Source: Polytrichum commune (taxonomy: Eukaryota > Streptophyta > Polytrichopsida > Polytrichales > Polytrichaceae). Taken from it: 64,000 nucleotides of DNA. The stretch is taken from NCBI GenBank assembly GCA_950295325.1, contig OX485804.1:37560429-37624428 (forward strand), given 5' to 3'. The translations under genes were made by a program, and so were the position numbers. This document shows positions 12,701 through 22,705 of the stretch, in pieces (position 1 is the first letter of the stretch; each line of letters opens with the position of its first letter). Below the pieces are notes generated by a model. The model worked only from the letters and a program-made list of their open reading frames with translations, made no database searches and was not told the origin of the DNA.

Positions 12701-13539
12701 CGAAGGCTTGTTGGGCGCAGATGGCTGTCACTCGAAAGAAGTGTACATCCCGTATCGTCCAAAACGGGAAGAGCACCCCAGCTCCCACATACACTGGCCT
12801 TTGGACCCACCCTCAAAAAGGTAACCAGAAGGTGGTGGAGCAGTTTTTTTTCTGTGCTGACGATATTGAGAGGTGTGTGAAGGGGCATCGTCGACGATGG
12901 ATAGAGCCATTTTCGGATTACGAGGAACGACCTCCCATCCCGTCGGTTTGGCCTGTGAAGATAGGGACCAATCTCACACGTTCCGAGATTGAGGCGTTGG
13001 AGAATGCGGGATTTCAACTTCCCCAAAAGCAAAGCGTTCCTATGAGCCGCACGTTCAACAATGTAGCACTGCCACCGGATCTGTCACAGGTTCCAATGCC
13101 AGATAATGCGGACGTTTATCCAAAAACACGAAAGTCAAAGAACATGCGCCACTCAATCACTTGTGCCAGTTCGAAGCACATGCAGAACATTGATTCCGCT
13201 AGAGCAATGAAGGCAAGTATTCTGAAGGTAGTAATGATACCTCAACCCGGTTTTGGATGCGTTGTAACTTTCCAATCTAAACCAGCTCCCACGGAGTCAG
13301 TTTACCATCTCTCAATCAGTGCCTACCCAGACTGCAATTGCCCGGCATTCAAAGAGACAATGGCTAAGCTGGGTAGACGCGGGTGTCCATTCCGACCTTG
13401 TAAGCATCTTTACTATCTCTACGTACAAGTCTGCAAACTAGAGGCCGACCATGACCTCTTCATGCATGTGCCTACCCTCAGTTTCAAGGAGGTGAAAACA
13501 ATTCTTGAAAGGGGGATCTTAGCCCATGCTACAGTTTAA
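9786..13539 (+). CDS. Mutator-like (MULE) transposase with zinc-binding and SWIM domains, element 1
   Basis: Two exons, 9,786-11,897 and 12,076-13,539, join in phase 0 across a GTAAGT...ACAG intron and give about 1,191 residues. The start MSSAAVQ is chosen because homology with the element-2 copy begins near there. Order of parts: a conserved N-terminal region; an acidic/serine linker (SDSSDDEG); a Cys/His-rich module at about 250-380 (CHNPKC, CKIC, final HxHH) resembling the WRKY-GCM1/FLYWCH zinc fold of MULE transposases; and a DDE core. In the core I place D at about 521 (MMFDHVK), D at about 586 (GFMADSA) with the MULE C/H signature after it (CYFHW), and E at about 723 (CNLAETVHNKW). Near the C-terminus (about 1,123-1,147) is a SWIM motif, CNC...CKH. 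No stop or frameshift interrupts it, so it may still be functional. It would cut and paste DNA in the nucleus. Confidence 0.85.
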
Positions 13540-13953
13540 ATTCAGCAGATTCATTTATTAGTCTCATATATATGTTCTTTTTCATAAACGTGTATGACAC
13601 ACGTCACTCTATGTATTTTCACAATTTAGTGAATACGTATATATAAATATATATTATTTGTTCGCTATGTTAAATTTATGAATCACTTGTACTTGTCCTT
13701 CACTTGTGTTGATCCGTGAACATGTGTCCTTTTAGTTCTATTCAATGAAGTCTTCTATTTCCTCCAAAACTCGGTCACAGATAAATTTATTCCATGTCAA
13801 GCCCATTTTGCACGGTTATGGGTACTGAATTCCACGGTCATAAGACTATAATATTCGAATATTATGAGGAATATACGTTTTCCAAAATAACTTTTCTATT
13901 TTTGGACAAAAGAATTACTAAAAATAATTCCTCTCCGCTCAAAATTCAGAAAA

Positions 13954-13994
13954 TGTACGCTCTGCGCTCTACGCTCATGCCCTAGCAACGCTCC
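13954..13994. repeat. Right terminal inverted repeat of Mutator-like element 1
   Basis: The inverse complement reads GTTGCTAGGGCATGAGCG followed by GAGC-type repeats. This matches the left end of element 2 (GTTGCTAAAGTATGAGCAGG, then GAGC repeats). It therefore marks the right end of element 1, about 420 bp after the transposase stop. No matching left end is present upstream, so the left end has been lost or lies beyond the satellite. Confidence 0.55.
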
Positions 13995-13997
13995 CCT

Positions 13998-14165
13998 CAA
14001 AGACAACAACTCACAAACAAAGACATATATCTCACATACATTGATTTTTGCAAAGCATTCGTATCAATAGACCACATCGGATTCATAGCTTTCATGGAAG
14101 ACCTGGGATACCCCCAAGATGTCATAAAATTGATAGAAACATATAAAAGATGTCAAAAATCAACC
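13998..14165 (+). pseudogene. LINE reverse transcriptase fragment
   Basis: Plus-strand translation gives TNKDIYLTYIDFCKAF and EDLGYPQDV, matching the reverse transcriptase of the 16-22.7 kb LINE (TNQDIYLLYIDFKSAF, KDLGYPEDA). The fragment ends at a stop near 14,165 and abuts the right end of Mutator-like element 1. The following 14,166-14,390 is AT-rich with no clear content. Confidence 0.75.
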
Positions 14166-14394
14166 TAAACAACAACACCCAGTTTTTTGAAAAACCACCC
14201 GGATACCAAAATATTTATGCGCGGAACTCAAAGATATCCTTATTGCAATAAAAACCATCCAAACCACCCAAACAAACACATGCATATTTACAAATAGACT
14301 TAACAACGCATCCCTTATAAACAATTGTACATGACACCCATTCACACAACAACATCACCTTGACAAACTACTAATAGCAACTATAATAAACCAA

Positions 14395-14565
14395 AAGAAG
14401 AAGAAGAAAGAAGAAACTTTGATCCCCAAAGGGGACCGACGTGAATGAAGTGTCTGTTCGTTCCACCCCTAGTCCTATGTCCACGGGACATAGGAATAGA
14501 AGTAAAGAACTACTTCCCCCTTTCGAGAGTAGACACTATAGTCACAAGTAACCAATAACAAATAG
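14395..14565 (-). repeat. LINE/SINE-type 3' tail
   Basis: Read on the minus strand this is the shared 3' end of the local LINE and SINE families: GACTATAGTGTCTACTCTCG, a variable stem, GAACAGACACTTCATTCACG, a GGTCCCCTTTGGGGATC hairpin, then a (TTC)n tail. It lies downstream of the C-terminal LINE fragment at 14,719-16,107 in the same orientation, so it is probably that copy's 3' untranslated end. Confidence 0.7.
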
Positions 14566-14718
14566 AAACCGGTACCAAATAGAAGCCAGTAACAAATAAA
14601 AATAGTACAAATAAGGTTTAATTAATATAGGGTTTGTTTTGTGCAGGGTTTAGATGTCAGACCATGGTCTCATTGTTGTGTGGAGAGGGTGTTTTTCATA
14701 ATACAACTTTTGAGTCAT

Positions 14719-16107
14719 CTAGGGGGGGTCTTGTATTTGTGGTAGAGGTTGGTGATTTTCTAGTCTTCTTTTGTGGAGGAGGATGGACATGGCGTATTGT
14801 ATTGCAATGGTATTGATGTTTTTAAAGGTATTTTGGATGGATGGCATAGGTAGTTTAAATTTGTCTTCAAGTAGTTTCATTGATGGAATGTGTGTTGCGG
14901 CCACGGGTAGGTCACTTAGTGCATTTTAAAAACGACGTGCGGCATAATATAGAGAGGGTTAAAATCATTTGAAATAAAAATTATAAAGGAATTCCAAATA
15001 ATGAAGGGCCCATTAAATGTAGACAATCCCATTATAAGTAAGTTAGATGGACATAAAATGTGGGCCATTATTTTTTTGTAAAATTAATATAGGGGCTGAA
15101 GATAAGGATCCTAGAAGGTATGTTTAGTATGTTTGCTATGGTCTCCTATGTGTTTTCTTCATAACTTTGTTTGCAATGATATTACTGTTTGCACCTTTCT
15201 TTGTTTCCATGGTTTCCCTTAACACTCGTCAATGTGTTAGGAAGTAGATTAGCTTTTATTACTTAAAAGGAATATAGAGTACAAAAAGTTACAGTGACTT
15301 GGACAAAATAAGTAATGGAAGGGTGCAAACAAATGGGCCATTTTTGAAATTTAAGTAATTATAGGGGGGCTTTAATTCAGCCCTTGAAGGTAAATAGCCC
15401 CAAAACAAAAAAAACCCAGCCGCACGTGGTGCACAAAAATGCCTTAGAGTGACCTACCCGTGGTTGCGGCTTTGGCACCTGCTGTAATAACAATGAGCGG
15501 ATCTATTTTCCAGCCTAGAGCAGCAATGTTTTCTATCAGTGGCTTGTACTTGTTAGCTTTAGCTTCTAGTGTTTATGGTGAAAATCTATCATTACAATAC
15601 GTGAATTCAATGAATTGTATGGTAAGAGTTTGGTCTATATTTGGGGGAGGTTCATTTTGATATGGTAACCCTTTAACGCAAAGAATGTCAGGTCAAAATC
15701 CGTGAGTTACAATGGCATCTTTGGGTTCCACATGTGCAGGGTAAGAGCCAATTAGGGACGGTGTTTGCTTGGGGGGTGTCATTAAAGGTACCAGCGTTCA
15801 TGAGAGTGTAGCATCGGGATTTTTCGGAAGAGATTAGTAATTTTCTGATTTCCCATACTGCTTTGTTATGTCTTTTGACGTGTAGTGAGTGTATATGTTG
15901 TTGCCTACATGTGAGTAGTACATGTAGCCATGTATCAGGTTCGTATGAATTACAAATAGGACATGTAATGGTGGGGAATCTTTGTCTACCAAAGAAGGTT
16001 TGTTTTATGGCTTGTTTCATGTAAGTTCTGGTGCGAAATTTGATAAGGCATGATTTTTGCTTGTCCGTAATAGTAGGGTTATTCCAAAATTCATTATAAT
16101 AAACCAA
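14719..16107 (-). pseudogene. 5'-truncated LINE fragment (zinc knuckle and restriction-like endonuclease)
   Basis: Minus-strand frames encode the same C-terminal region as 16,640-17,575. It has CPICN...DTWLHVLLTC, then CTCGTQRCHCNSR, a PD motif, QFIEFTYCNDRF and a conserved tail ending LLHKRRLENHQPLP. A frameshift lies near 15,690 and a stop in the DRFSP region. The gene is split by a 561-bp miniature element at 14,902-15,462. Removing that element and one 8-bp duplication rejoins the frame exactly at GAKAATHIPSMK. The 5' end at about 16,107 faces the target duplication of the younger LINE. Confidence 0.85.
14902..15462. mobile_element. hAT-like miniature element with 8-bp target duplication
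   Basis: The ends are CACGGGTAGGTCACT and its inverse complement, and the inverted repeats stay recognisable for about 45 bp (both contain ACGTGCGGC or its complement). Identical 8-bp direct repeats GTTGCGGC flank it at 14,894-14,901 and 15,463-15,470. An 8-bp duplication suggests the hAT superfamily, though the termini are not a classic hAT consensus. There is no coding sequence inside, so it must have been moved in trans. Confidence 0.88.
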
Positions 16108-16329
16108 ATCTATTGGATAGATAGATTGATAGATAGAAACTCCGGTCCCTATTTAAAGGGGCCAACGTGAATGAAGTGTCCGTTCGTATTGTCAAATGAC
16201 CCGATGCCCACCAGACAAGGGGAAATTTGGACAATACTACTCTCCCCTTCCGGGGATGGACACTATAGTAACCGTAAAACAAAATAAAGGTAACCCTCCT
16301 TAGTTGTTTAGCATGTAGTTGCGTCAATG

Positions 16330-16610
16330 TTATAGTATAAGTTGTAATTTGTTGTGTTTGGTGGACGCCAAGTCATGTTTCCTTGGTTGATTGAGGGAGG
16401 ATGTTTAACTACATGTAGACGGTCTGGGTTCGATTCCCGTTGAGTCCGTATGAGCGTTTAGTGTGTTATACATGACTTGGTGCTGCTAGTGATTTAAAGG
16501 CAGGAAAATTGTACCAACCAGCCGGTTCCTACCCATCTTCCTGAGCTATTGGAGTTTATATTGTTCAATAAATAAAGGACTACTTTATGATCCTTCTCTT
16601 ATTCTTGTTA
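16330..16610 (+). repeat. tRNA-like promoter segment inside the LINE 3' region
   Basis: On the plus strand GGTTCGATTCC at 16,427-16,437 is a perfect RNA polymerase III B box, with an A-box-like TGGTTGATTGAGGGAGG about 40 bp before it. The surrounding sequence does not fold as a cloverleaf and has no anticodon arm that I can see. It may be an old SINE head inserted in the LINE's 3' untranslated part. No target duplication was identified. Confidence 0.4.
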
Positions 16611-16639
16611 TTCTTGTTTGTTTGTTTATTCATTTATTA

Positions 16640-17575
16640 TTATGTTGGTATTGCTTGGTTATTTTCAATTCGTCTTTTATGTAGAAGGATTGAACTAGCA
16701 TATTGTATGACAATGGTGTTTATTTCTTTGAATGAATGGTTTATAGAATTTTGAGATAGTTTAAATGTTTGTTCAAGTTGTTTCATTGACGGGGTGCATG
16801 TGGTTCCTCTAGCTCCAGCCGAGATGACTATAAGTGAGTCTACTTTCCAGCCTTGTTGAGTGATGTCATTAATTAGTGGTTGATATTTTTGAATTTTATT
16901 GTCAATTGTATCTTGCGGGAATCTGTCGTTTGTGTATGTGAATTCAATAAATTGTACTGTGAGGTTGTCTGTTGGGTGTGGTGGTGGGGTGCTTTGGTGT
17001 GGGAGTTCTTTGATACATAGGAGGTCGGGTTTAAATCGTGCGTTGCAGTGACATCTTTGTTGTTCACATGTACATGGTAGGAGCCATGTGGGGACTGTAT
17101 TCTCTTGTGGGTTGTTGTCGAATGTCCCTGCATTCATGAGGATGTAGCATCTTGATTTTTGCGATGATAGGATTAGTTTTCTTAGTTCCCATACTGTTTT
17201 GTTATGTTTTTTGGTTCTTAGGGCATGTATATGGTGTTGATTGCATTTTAACAGTACATGTAGCCATGTATCTGCATCAGAGGAGTTACAGATTGGGCAT
17301 GTGATAGATGGGAATCTTTCTATGCCAAAAAATAGTTGTTTTCTGGCGTTGCCCATATATTGTCCAGTTCGGAATTTTAGTATGCATGTTTTTTGTGAGT
17401 CTGATATTATAGGGTTAGACCATAAATTATTAGATATTTCATTATCAATGTCAGAGTTCATTGTCCATTTGCTAATGTTAGGGAATTGTTCTGACATGGT
17501 TTTTAGATTGTTAACTCGGTCGTGTTTAGTTAGGTATGTTTCGAAGCATCTAACAGGGCCTTTGTCAGGTCGCAT
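16640..17575 (-). CDS. C-terminal zinc knuckle plus restriction-like endonuclease of the LINE
   Basis: This intact 311-residue frame is the C-terminal part of the LINE polyprotein. CPICNSSDADTWLHVLLKC is a CCHC knuckle, followed by CTCEQQRCHC. Next come FKPDLLCI and, about 20 residues later, VQFIEFTYTNDRF, with K then KY further on. The order PD, acidic residue in a strand (E here, D in R2-type enzymes), K matches the restriction-like endonuclease of R2-type and Dualen LINEs. The tail (SAGARG, PSMKQLEQTF, LLHKRRIEN) is conserved in all local copies. It was translated only as part of the long polyprotein, so it is not an independent gene. Confidence 0.8.
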   Translation of the reverse strand: MRPDKGPVRCFETYLTKHDRVNNLKTMSEQFPNISKWTMNSDIDNEISNNLWSNPIISDSQKTCILKFRTGQYMGNARKQLFFGIERFPSITCPICNSSDADTWLHVLLKCNQHHIHALRTKKHNKTVWELRKLILSSQKSRCYILMNAGTFDNNPQENTVPTWLLPCTCEQQRCHCNARFKPDLLCIKELPHQSTPPPHPTDNLTVQFIEFTYTNDRFPQDTIDNKIQKYQPLINDITQQGWKVDSLIVISAGARGTTCTPSMKQLEQTFKLSQNSINHSFKEINTIVIQYASSILLHKRRIENNQAIPT

Positions 17576-17629
17576 GTTTAGTCCAGGCCAGGTGTCATTT
17601 TGGAAGTAGTATGGTGTGGTGTGTGCAAA

Positions 17630-18165
17630 TTCGTATGATTTGGCAACGAATCTGTATTTTTTTTGGCGCCTTGTTTTGCTAATTGGTATGCTTGCTCATT
17701 TCCATCAATGTTTGTGTGTGCTTTTACCTTATATATCGTAGTGGGTTGCGTTCGGCTTTTTAGCATTTCTACTATAGATGTTAATATAATTTTGTCAGCA
17801 GGGTTGTTATGGTGGGTAGGGTGTTTTATTTGTGTGTTAAGTATATATAGACAATTGAGGCAGTCTGTGAATATGTGTGCTGGTTCATTTGTGTATTTGG
17901 TAGTAATTAATCTGAGTGTTTTGTGTATGGCCATTAAGCTCGGCCCTAAAGCTGGTTTGTAGGCCAGACAGTTTTTCTGATATACGCATTTCTGCTTTTG
18001 TTGGGTTGTAAATTCCATAGCCAACTTTTTCTTTCTTCCAATGTCTGTCATTTGCTTGTATGGGTGGGACAAACGATCTGTCTGTATAGTAGCTGTATTG
18101 TGATGGGAATTTTAATATCGTGTTTTTTTGAAGTTTGGTAATGGTGGTGTGTTTGTGGTTGATAT
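17630..18165 (-). pseudogene. LINE RNase H domain
   Basis: Frames joined across a shift near 17,975 give YYTDRSF (first catalytic Asp; G changed to R), GYGIYNP, FRAEL, HIFTDCLNCLYIL and IYKVKAHTNIDGNEQAYQLAK. These are the TDGS, E, TDS and AHxGIxGNExAD signatures of RNase H1-type domains found in plant and algal LINEs. It would degrade the RNA strand of the cDNA hybrid. The ORF is frameshifted, so it is inactive in this copy. Confidence 0.85.
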
Positions 18166-19039
18166 GGGGTGGGTAGAGTAATTTATTTCATTTAGCGTTT
18201 TTGTTTACTGGAGCATTGCGAGGTATGAGTGGGCCTTTTGTATGTGGTATTGTGTTATTTGTAGATTTACGATTGTTGTTTTAATTGTCTCTATTTGGTT
18301 GGGTGTGTCAATGTTGTGGTTTTGGTGGTGGATATAGAAGATGTGTATTGCTAATGGTTCTATCCGAGGTTTGTTTATGTTTTGGGGGGTTGTTGGTTCG
18401 TCATATGTAATGGTGTTGGCACTGAAATAAGCTAACACATGTGTGTCCGGGAATAGTCCGGTGTGTGGTGAGTAGTTTTAGTACCAATTAATGTCTAGTG
18501 TGATGTTGTTTGGGTCATTTTTGGCTGCTAGTCTTGCCCAGTGTATTGCTTGTTGGGTTGTTTTTTCATTATGTGGATGGGCATACCTAATTTCATTCAA
18601 TTTATATTGGAATGCAGTGCCTAGTGATCCGAAGACTTTGTCTCTTGCAAATGGGGAATAAAATTTAGTAATATGTGTAGAACATGTTACTGATGAGGAG
18701 AAATATGAGTATGTGATGTTGAATGTTTTGGTGATGGAATCAAGGAGATTTTCAGGGAGAGTGTGTTGTGATGCTTTTAGTGGGTATTTTTTCGGGTTTT
18801 TAGAGTTATATCTTTGGTAGAGCCATACTACTTCTGTTTCAAATGATTGTGGGGGAGGTACTAGACCGTGTGTGTTATATTTGTTTTTGTTGTATTGTTG
18901 CCATAGCCATTTTAGTCTTGTAGTTGGAATGGCAATGAGGTGTCTTCCGGTGTCTTCATATATATATGTGTTAATTCATTTTGTGTTTGTATAGTATTTT
19001 CAACAGTGACAATGTCTTTTTATGGGTTGCATTCTATTA

Positions 19040-19420
19040 CTGATATTTGAATGTATGGTATTATCGTAGGTGGTGGTATAAATCTTGGATTTTTGGCTTG
19101 TATAGGGGCTAGGTGTGTTTGTACAATGTTTTTATAATAGTTGTGTTGATATCTTGTGTAGTATTCTTTTAGCAGTTTGATATTGTGTTCGATTACTAGG
19201 GGTTGGTTTAGTGGGAAGAGTTCGCATTGTGGCAGCTATTTGTTATATGTGGTGTTGTTTTGGAGTGACCATTGGCATAGGTATGTGTTAAATTTTTTGG
19301 TTATTTTATACTTATATTTGGTTTCGTTTGATTTGTGGTTCAATATAATGTGGATGGGAAATCTGAGTGGGTTATTTTTTATGTTGGGGGGTGGATTGGG
19401 TTGTTGGGGTTGTTGTGGTA
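19040..19420 (-). pseudogene. Chromodomain-like segment between RT and RNase H of the LINE
   Basis: Minus-strand sequence gives FPIHIILNHKSNE, NTYLCQWSLQNN, then a TAG where chromodomains carry the second tryptophan, then LPQCELF and a helical IEHNIKLLKEYY. The spacing of I/V-x-x-I-L-x-x-K, Y-L-x-x-W, W/stop-x-P-x-x-x-L fits a chromodomain with an insertion. A related fragment at 46.4 kb preserves a W (SKWVEYSKL) at the corresponding place. This is a motif-level resemblance only. A chromodomain would tether the integration machinery to modified histones. Confidence 0.35.
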
Positions 19421-19899
19421 GTGGTGGGTGTAAGGGGTTTTCTTGCACTCTGGGTGTTAGTTCTCTATTTTCTAATATATATCTTGCTTTGAGTGTGCGG
19501 GCTTGTGGGTGTCTGGTGCATGAATTTGGACAATTTTGGTTGCAACTTTGTTGACAAAAAAATTGTTCCGCTATACGTAGTGCAGTTTTTTCGAGTTTTG
19601 TCGGTGTTTTATAATATATTTGGAAGTCTTTTGGTGACATTAAGTTTGTGCATTGGGGAGGAAGATGTGTTTTAGTTTTTGTATGTTGTGATTTAGGAGT
19701 TTATGGAGTAGTTTTAGGGATAAGTCGGGGTTTAGTTGTGGTAGTTCGGTTGTGGCTTGTGTTCTCCATTCATGTTCTAGTTCTGTTGTGTGGAGTTGAA
19801 AGTTTGCTTCTATGCTTTTGAGGTGACCTCCTCCTTCTTTTTTCATTAGAAATAATGTTCGTGTTGTATGTGATCTTATACAGTTTTGGTATTTGATTC

Positions 19900-21340
19900 T
19901 TTGTATGTCCTCTGCGTCACCGTGTTTGGCTAGTATATGTTGTATGAGCCCTTTATATATTATTCCTAATCTTCCGGGGTCATTTAGTGCGTTTCTAAGT
20001 TGTTCACTAATACATCTTAGGTGGGCATTTTTTAATGAGAATGCTTCTAGTCCAAATAGGTCATGTGGTAGTTGGGTTATTACATTTGCTATACATTTGG
20101 GTAGACCACAGATTATTTTTTGGATTCCAATTATTTATTTGTCTAATTTTTTGATGGTTGGTAATGAGTATGGGACTGCGTTGAAGCTATAGGCTATAAC
20201 AGCTCTGATGATGGTAACCACCATGCTTACTTTTTGTTTGATTGTAGCTGGGCATTTTATTAGTTCTTTACATTGGTTTATTATTTTGGCCAACGTGATG
20301 TATGTTTGGAGCTTCCATTTTAATGAGGGTACTAGTTGTATGCCTAAATAGACATAGGGTTAGTTTTGGTGTAAGATAGGTAGTGGTTGGTGCCTGTAGT
20401 TGATGTTTTGGGCTAGGATTTTGGCTTTGAATGTTCCTGGTTTTATTTTTGATTTATTTGGGCATCCTGTGATGGCACATTTTGGCACTCCTAAATCCAT
20501 TCCGGCCCAATCACAGTATTTGTCTAATTTGCTTAGTTGTGTTTGTATTGATTGAAGATTGCTTGTGATAGCAGCCAGATCGTCTGCGTCTGCTGCCGAG
20601 CTGATTGTTAGTTTGGACGTACCAAATGTGTATCCATGTTTTCCTCTTTGTAGCCACCTTAGTAGAGGTTCTAGGAATAGTAGAAAGAGCTATGGGCTGA
20701 GTGTGTGGCCTTGTATTGTGCCTCTTTGTATTAGTATAGGTTTTGTTTTTCCGAAGTGTTCACCGGTGAATATGGTATTGGAGTTTGAATAAATGTTTCC
20801 TATTAGGGTCACCGCATCTTCTGGGTATCCTAAGTCTTTTGTTATTGCTAACAGCCTTGCGTGATCCAGAGAACCGAAGGCACTTTTGAAGTCAATATAT
20901 AATAGGTATATATCTTGGTTTGTAAATCTTGCATCTTCTAGTGCTGCTATGAGGAGTTGGAGTTGTCTGGACGTGCTTCTTTTTGCTCTAAATCCTTCTT
21001 GATTGTCGTGTAGGATTTGGTGTTTTTCCCCGTATGCTGATAATATGAATGTTAGGGTACTTGTACAGAATTTGTATATTGTGTTTGCAAGTGCAATGGG
21101 TCTATGGTTTGATAATTTTGAGGGGTCTCCTTTCTTATATAAGAGTATGGTTAAGCTTATTTTCCATGATGTTGAAATTTGTTTTTGTTTGTGACAGTGG
21201 AAAAAGAATAGGAAGAGTAGTTTGTGGAAGCTTTCGGACATATTCTTAATGATTATATTGGGAATTTTATCGGGGCCTGGTATTATGTTGTTTGCTAGGT
21301 TTTTAACGCAAATGTCGTATGTTTCTCTGTCAAAGTATTC
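19900..21340 (-). pseudogene. LINE reverse transcriptase domain
   Basis: An uninterrupted stretch (21,241-20,690) has SWKISLTILLYKKGDPS, NHRPIALANTIYK, EGFRAKRSTSRQL, YIDFKSAFGSLDH and QRGTIQGHTLSP, the RT fingers and palm motifs. A TAG stop follows directly. The palm continues in the same frame with SAADADDLAAI at about 20,585, the catalytic YxDD-type box, here ADADD. Downstream thumb-like sequence runs to about 19,900 with one or two more stops. The family uses this enzyme to copy its RNA at the nicked chromosome. Confidence 0.85.
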
Positions 21341-21925
21341 ATGTAGTGGAGTTTGTGGGATTCATCTCTTGTCGATGACAAATCCATCTAGGTCATGCCA
21401 GGAGTATTGTCTTACATCGCATGTACAGTATGGTGGGTGTTCCGGTTGGTGATAACATGTTGGTACTGTGGGTCTGTTGCTAATGGATTGTTGTTTGTGA
21501 ATTTCGTTGGCTATGTCTACCGGGTCTGTAAGTATGTTGTTGTGTTCATCTGTAATGCAGTCTTGGTTTTTGAAGACTCTTTTGTTAATTTTCTTTGGAT
21601 TTTTTTATATAATTGTCTGTATTTGGTTATGATTTTTTTTATGCATTCTTGGATGTATTTTGTGGTAATTTTTCGGGAGTATATATTTGCAGTTTTGGCT
21701 CTTTGGGCTAGTGTTTTTATCCATTCTTGTTGGCTAGGTTCTTTATTTGGGGGGTGGAATAACGACTTGAGTATGATTACGTAGTTCTTCTATTATTGGG
21801 TATGTTGACCAGTTTGGTGAGTTCTTTATGCGGTAGATTGCTTTCCTAATTAAATGGTAGGTGGAGAGATGTTTTTTCCATTTTGTTTGTAGTTTTCTTG
21901 GTAGAAAGCCTCTTTGTTGTGATGT

Positions 21926-22690
21926 TCAGTTTGTGAGGTCTGGGAGGGGTGGTGCGCTACACGTGTCTTGGATTTTTTCATAAATTTGTTGAATTAGGTG
22001 GTCTAACTTAGTGCAAGATGTTTGCCATTGTACAGTTGTTATTTGGTTGTTATTTAATATGTTTGTGAGTTCGTTTATTTGGAGTGCGTTTTCTTCGAAA
22101 AATTTTGTTTTGAATATTTCGATATTTGCTTGTGGAATGGGGTTTAGTAACCTTGGTGGTTTGTTTGTGGTTGGTGGCATACAACGGGCTAGTAGTGTAT
22201 TTGGTGGTATATGTAGTGTTACTGGGGAGTGGTCTGAGTTTAGATTATGGTCATTATTTGTGGTTGATGAGTATAGAGCATTATTGGGTGTTTTAATGTA
22301 ATATCCATCTATTAAGCTAGTTTGGTTGTAGTCTTGACTCCCTTGTCTAGAGTATGAGCTATTCGTGGGGATATATGTGAGTTGGAGGTTGTTCGTAAAT
22401 GTATGCCATTCTATATCTTCAACTTGTGGTGGTGTTGTTACGTATTCATTTTGTCGTCCAATTAGGGCTATATCTCTGTTAAAGTCTCTGCATAGGATGA
22501 GTGTGTGGTTTGGGTGGTTAGTGTTTTGTTGTGTGATGTTTTGTTGTATTATTGGTATAAGTCGTTTGTCCTCTACGTGTGATGGCATGTAGATGTGTAT
22601 TATTAACCATGGTTATAGGGGTTGGTTGTTTATTTTTATTATTTGTAAATATGGTGATATTGCAGCTGGAGTGGGGATTTTCGTGATGTT
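21926..22690 (-). pseudogene. LINE AP-type endonuclease domain
   Basis: The frame from 22,588 contains CRDFNRD, TSLIDGYYI and NSDHSPVTLHI, the catalytic DFN, D and SDH signatures of the exonuclease-endonuclease-phosphatase fold used by LINEs to nick target DNA. Homology continues upstream past a stop at about 22,615 (PAAISPYLQIIKINN) to the element's 5' edge at 22,690. The first part of the domain, including its metal-binding N and E motifs, is therefore absent. The enzyme would have made the first-strand nick for target-primed reverse transcription. Confidence 0.8.
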
Positions 22691-22705
22691 ACCAAATCTA
22701 TTGGA

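Larger units (their letters stand above)
16118..22690 (-). mobile_element. LINE of Dualen/RandI-like architecture, 5'-truncated
   Basis: A 6.57-kb minus-strand element is bounded by a perfect 15-bp target duplication ACCAAATCTATTGGA at 16,103-16,117 and 22,691-22,705. Its 3' end carries a tetranucleotide tail (CTATCTATC-like). Domains in order: AP-type endonuclease, reverse transcriptase, a chromodomain-like segment, RNase H, a CCHC knuckle and a restriction-like endonuclease. Co-occurrence of both endonuclease types is the defining feature of Dualen/RandI elements, first described in Chlamydomonas. The 5' end cuts into the AP endonuclease, so any first open frame is missing. Several in-frame stops and shifts make it dead. 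Confidence 0.85.

Noticed and set aside
16427-16437. A functional tRNA gene
   Set aside because: Only the B box and a weak A box are present; no acceptor stem or anticodon arm pairs, and it lies in LINE 3' sequence.
22011-22592. Plus-strand membrane-like proteins in the 17-22.6 kb region
   Set aside because: They are complements of the A-rich LINE coding strand, giving Val/Leu/Phe-rich shadows.
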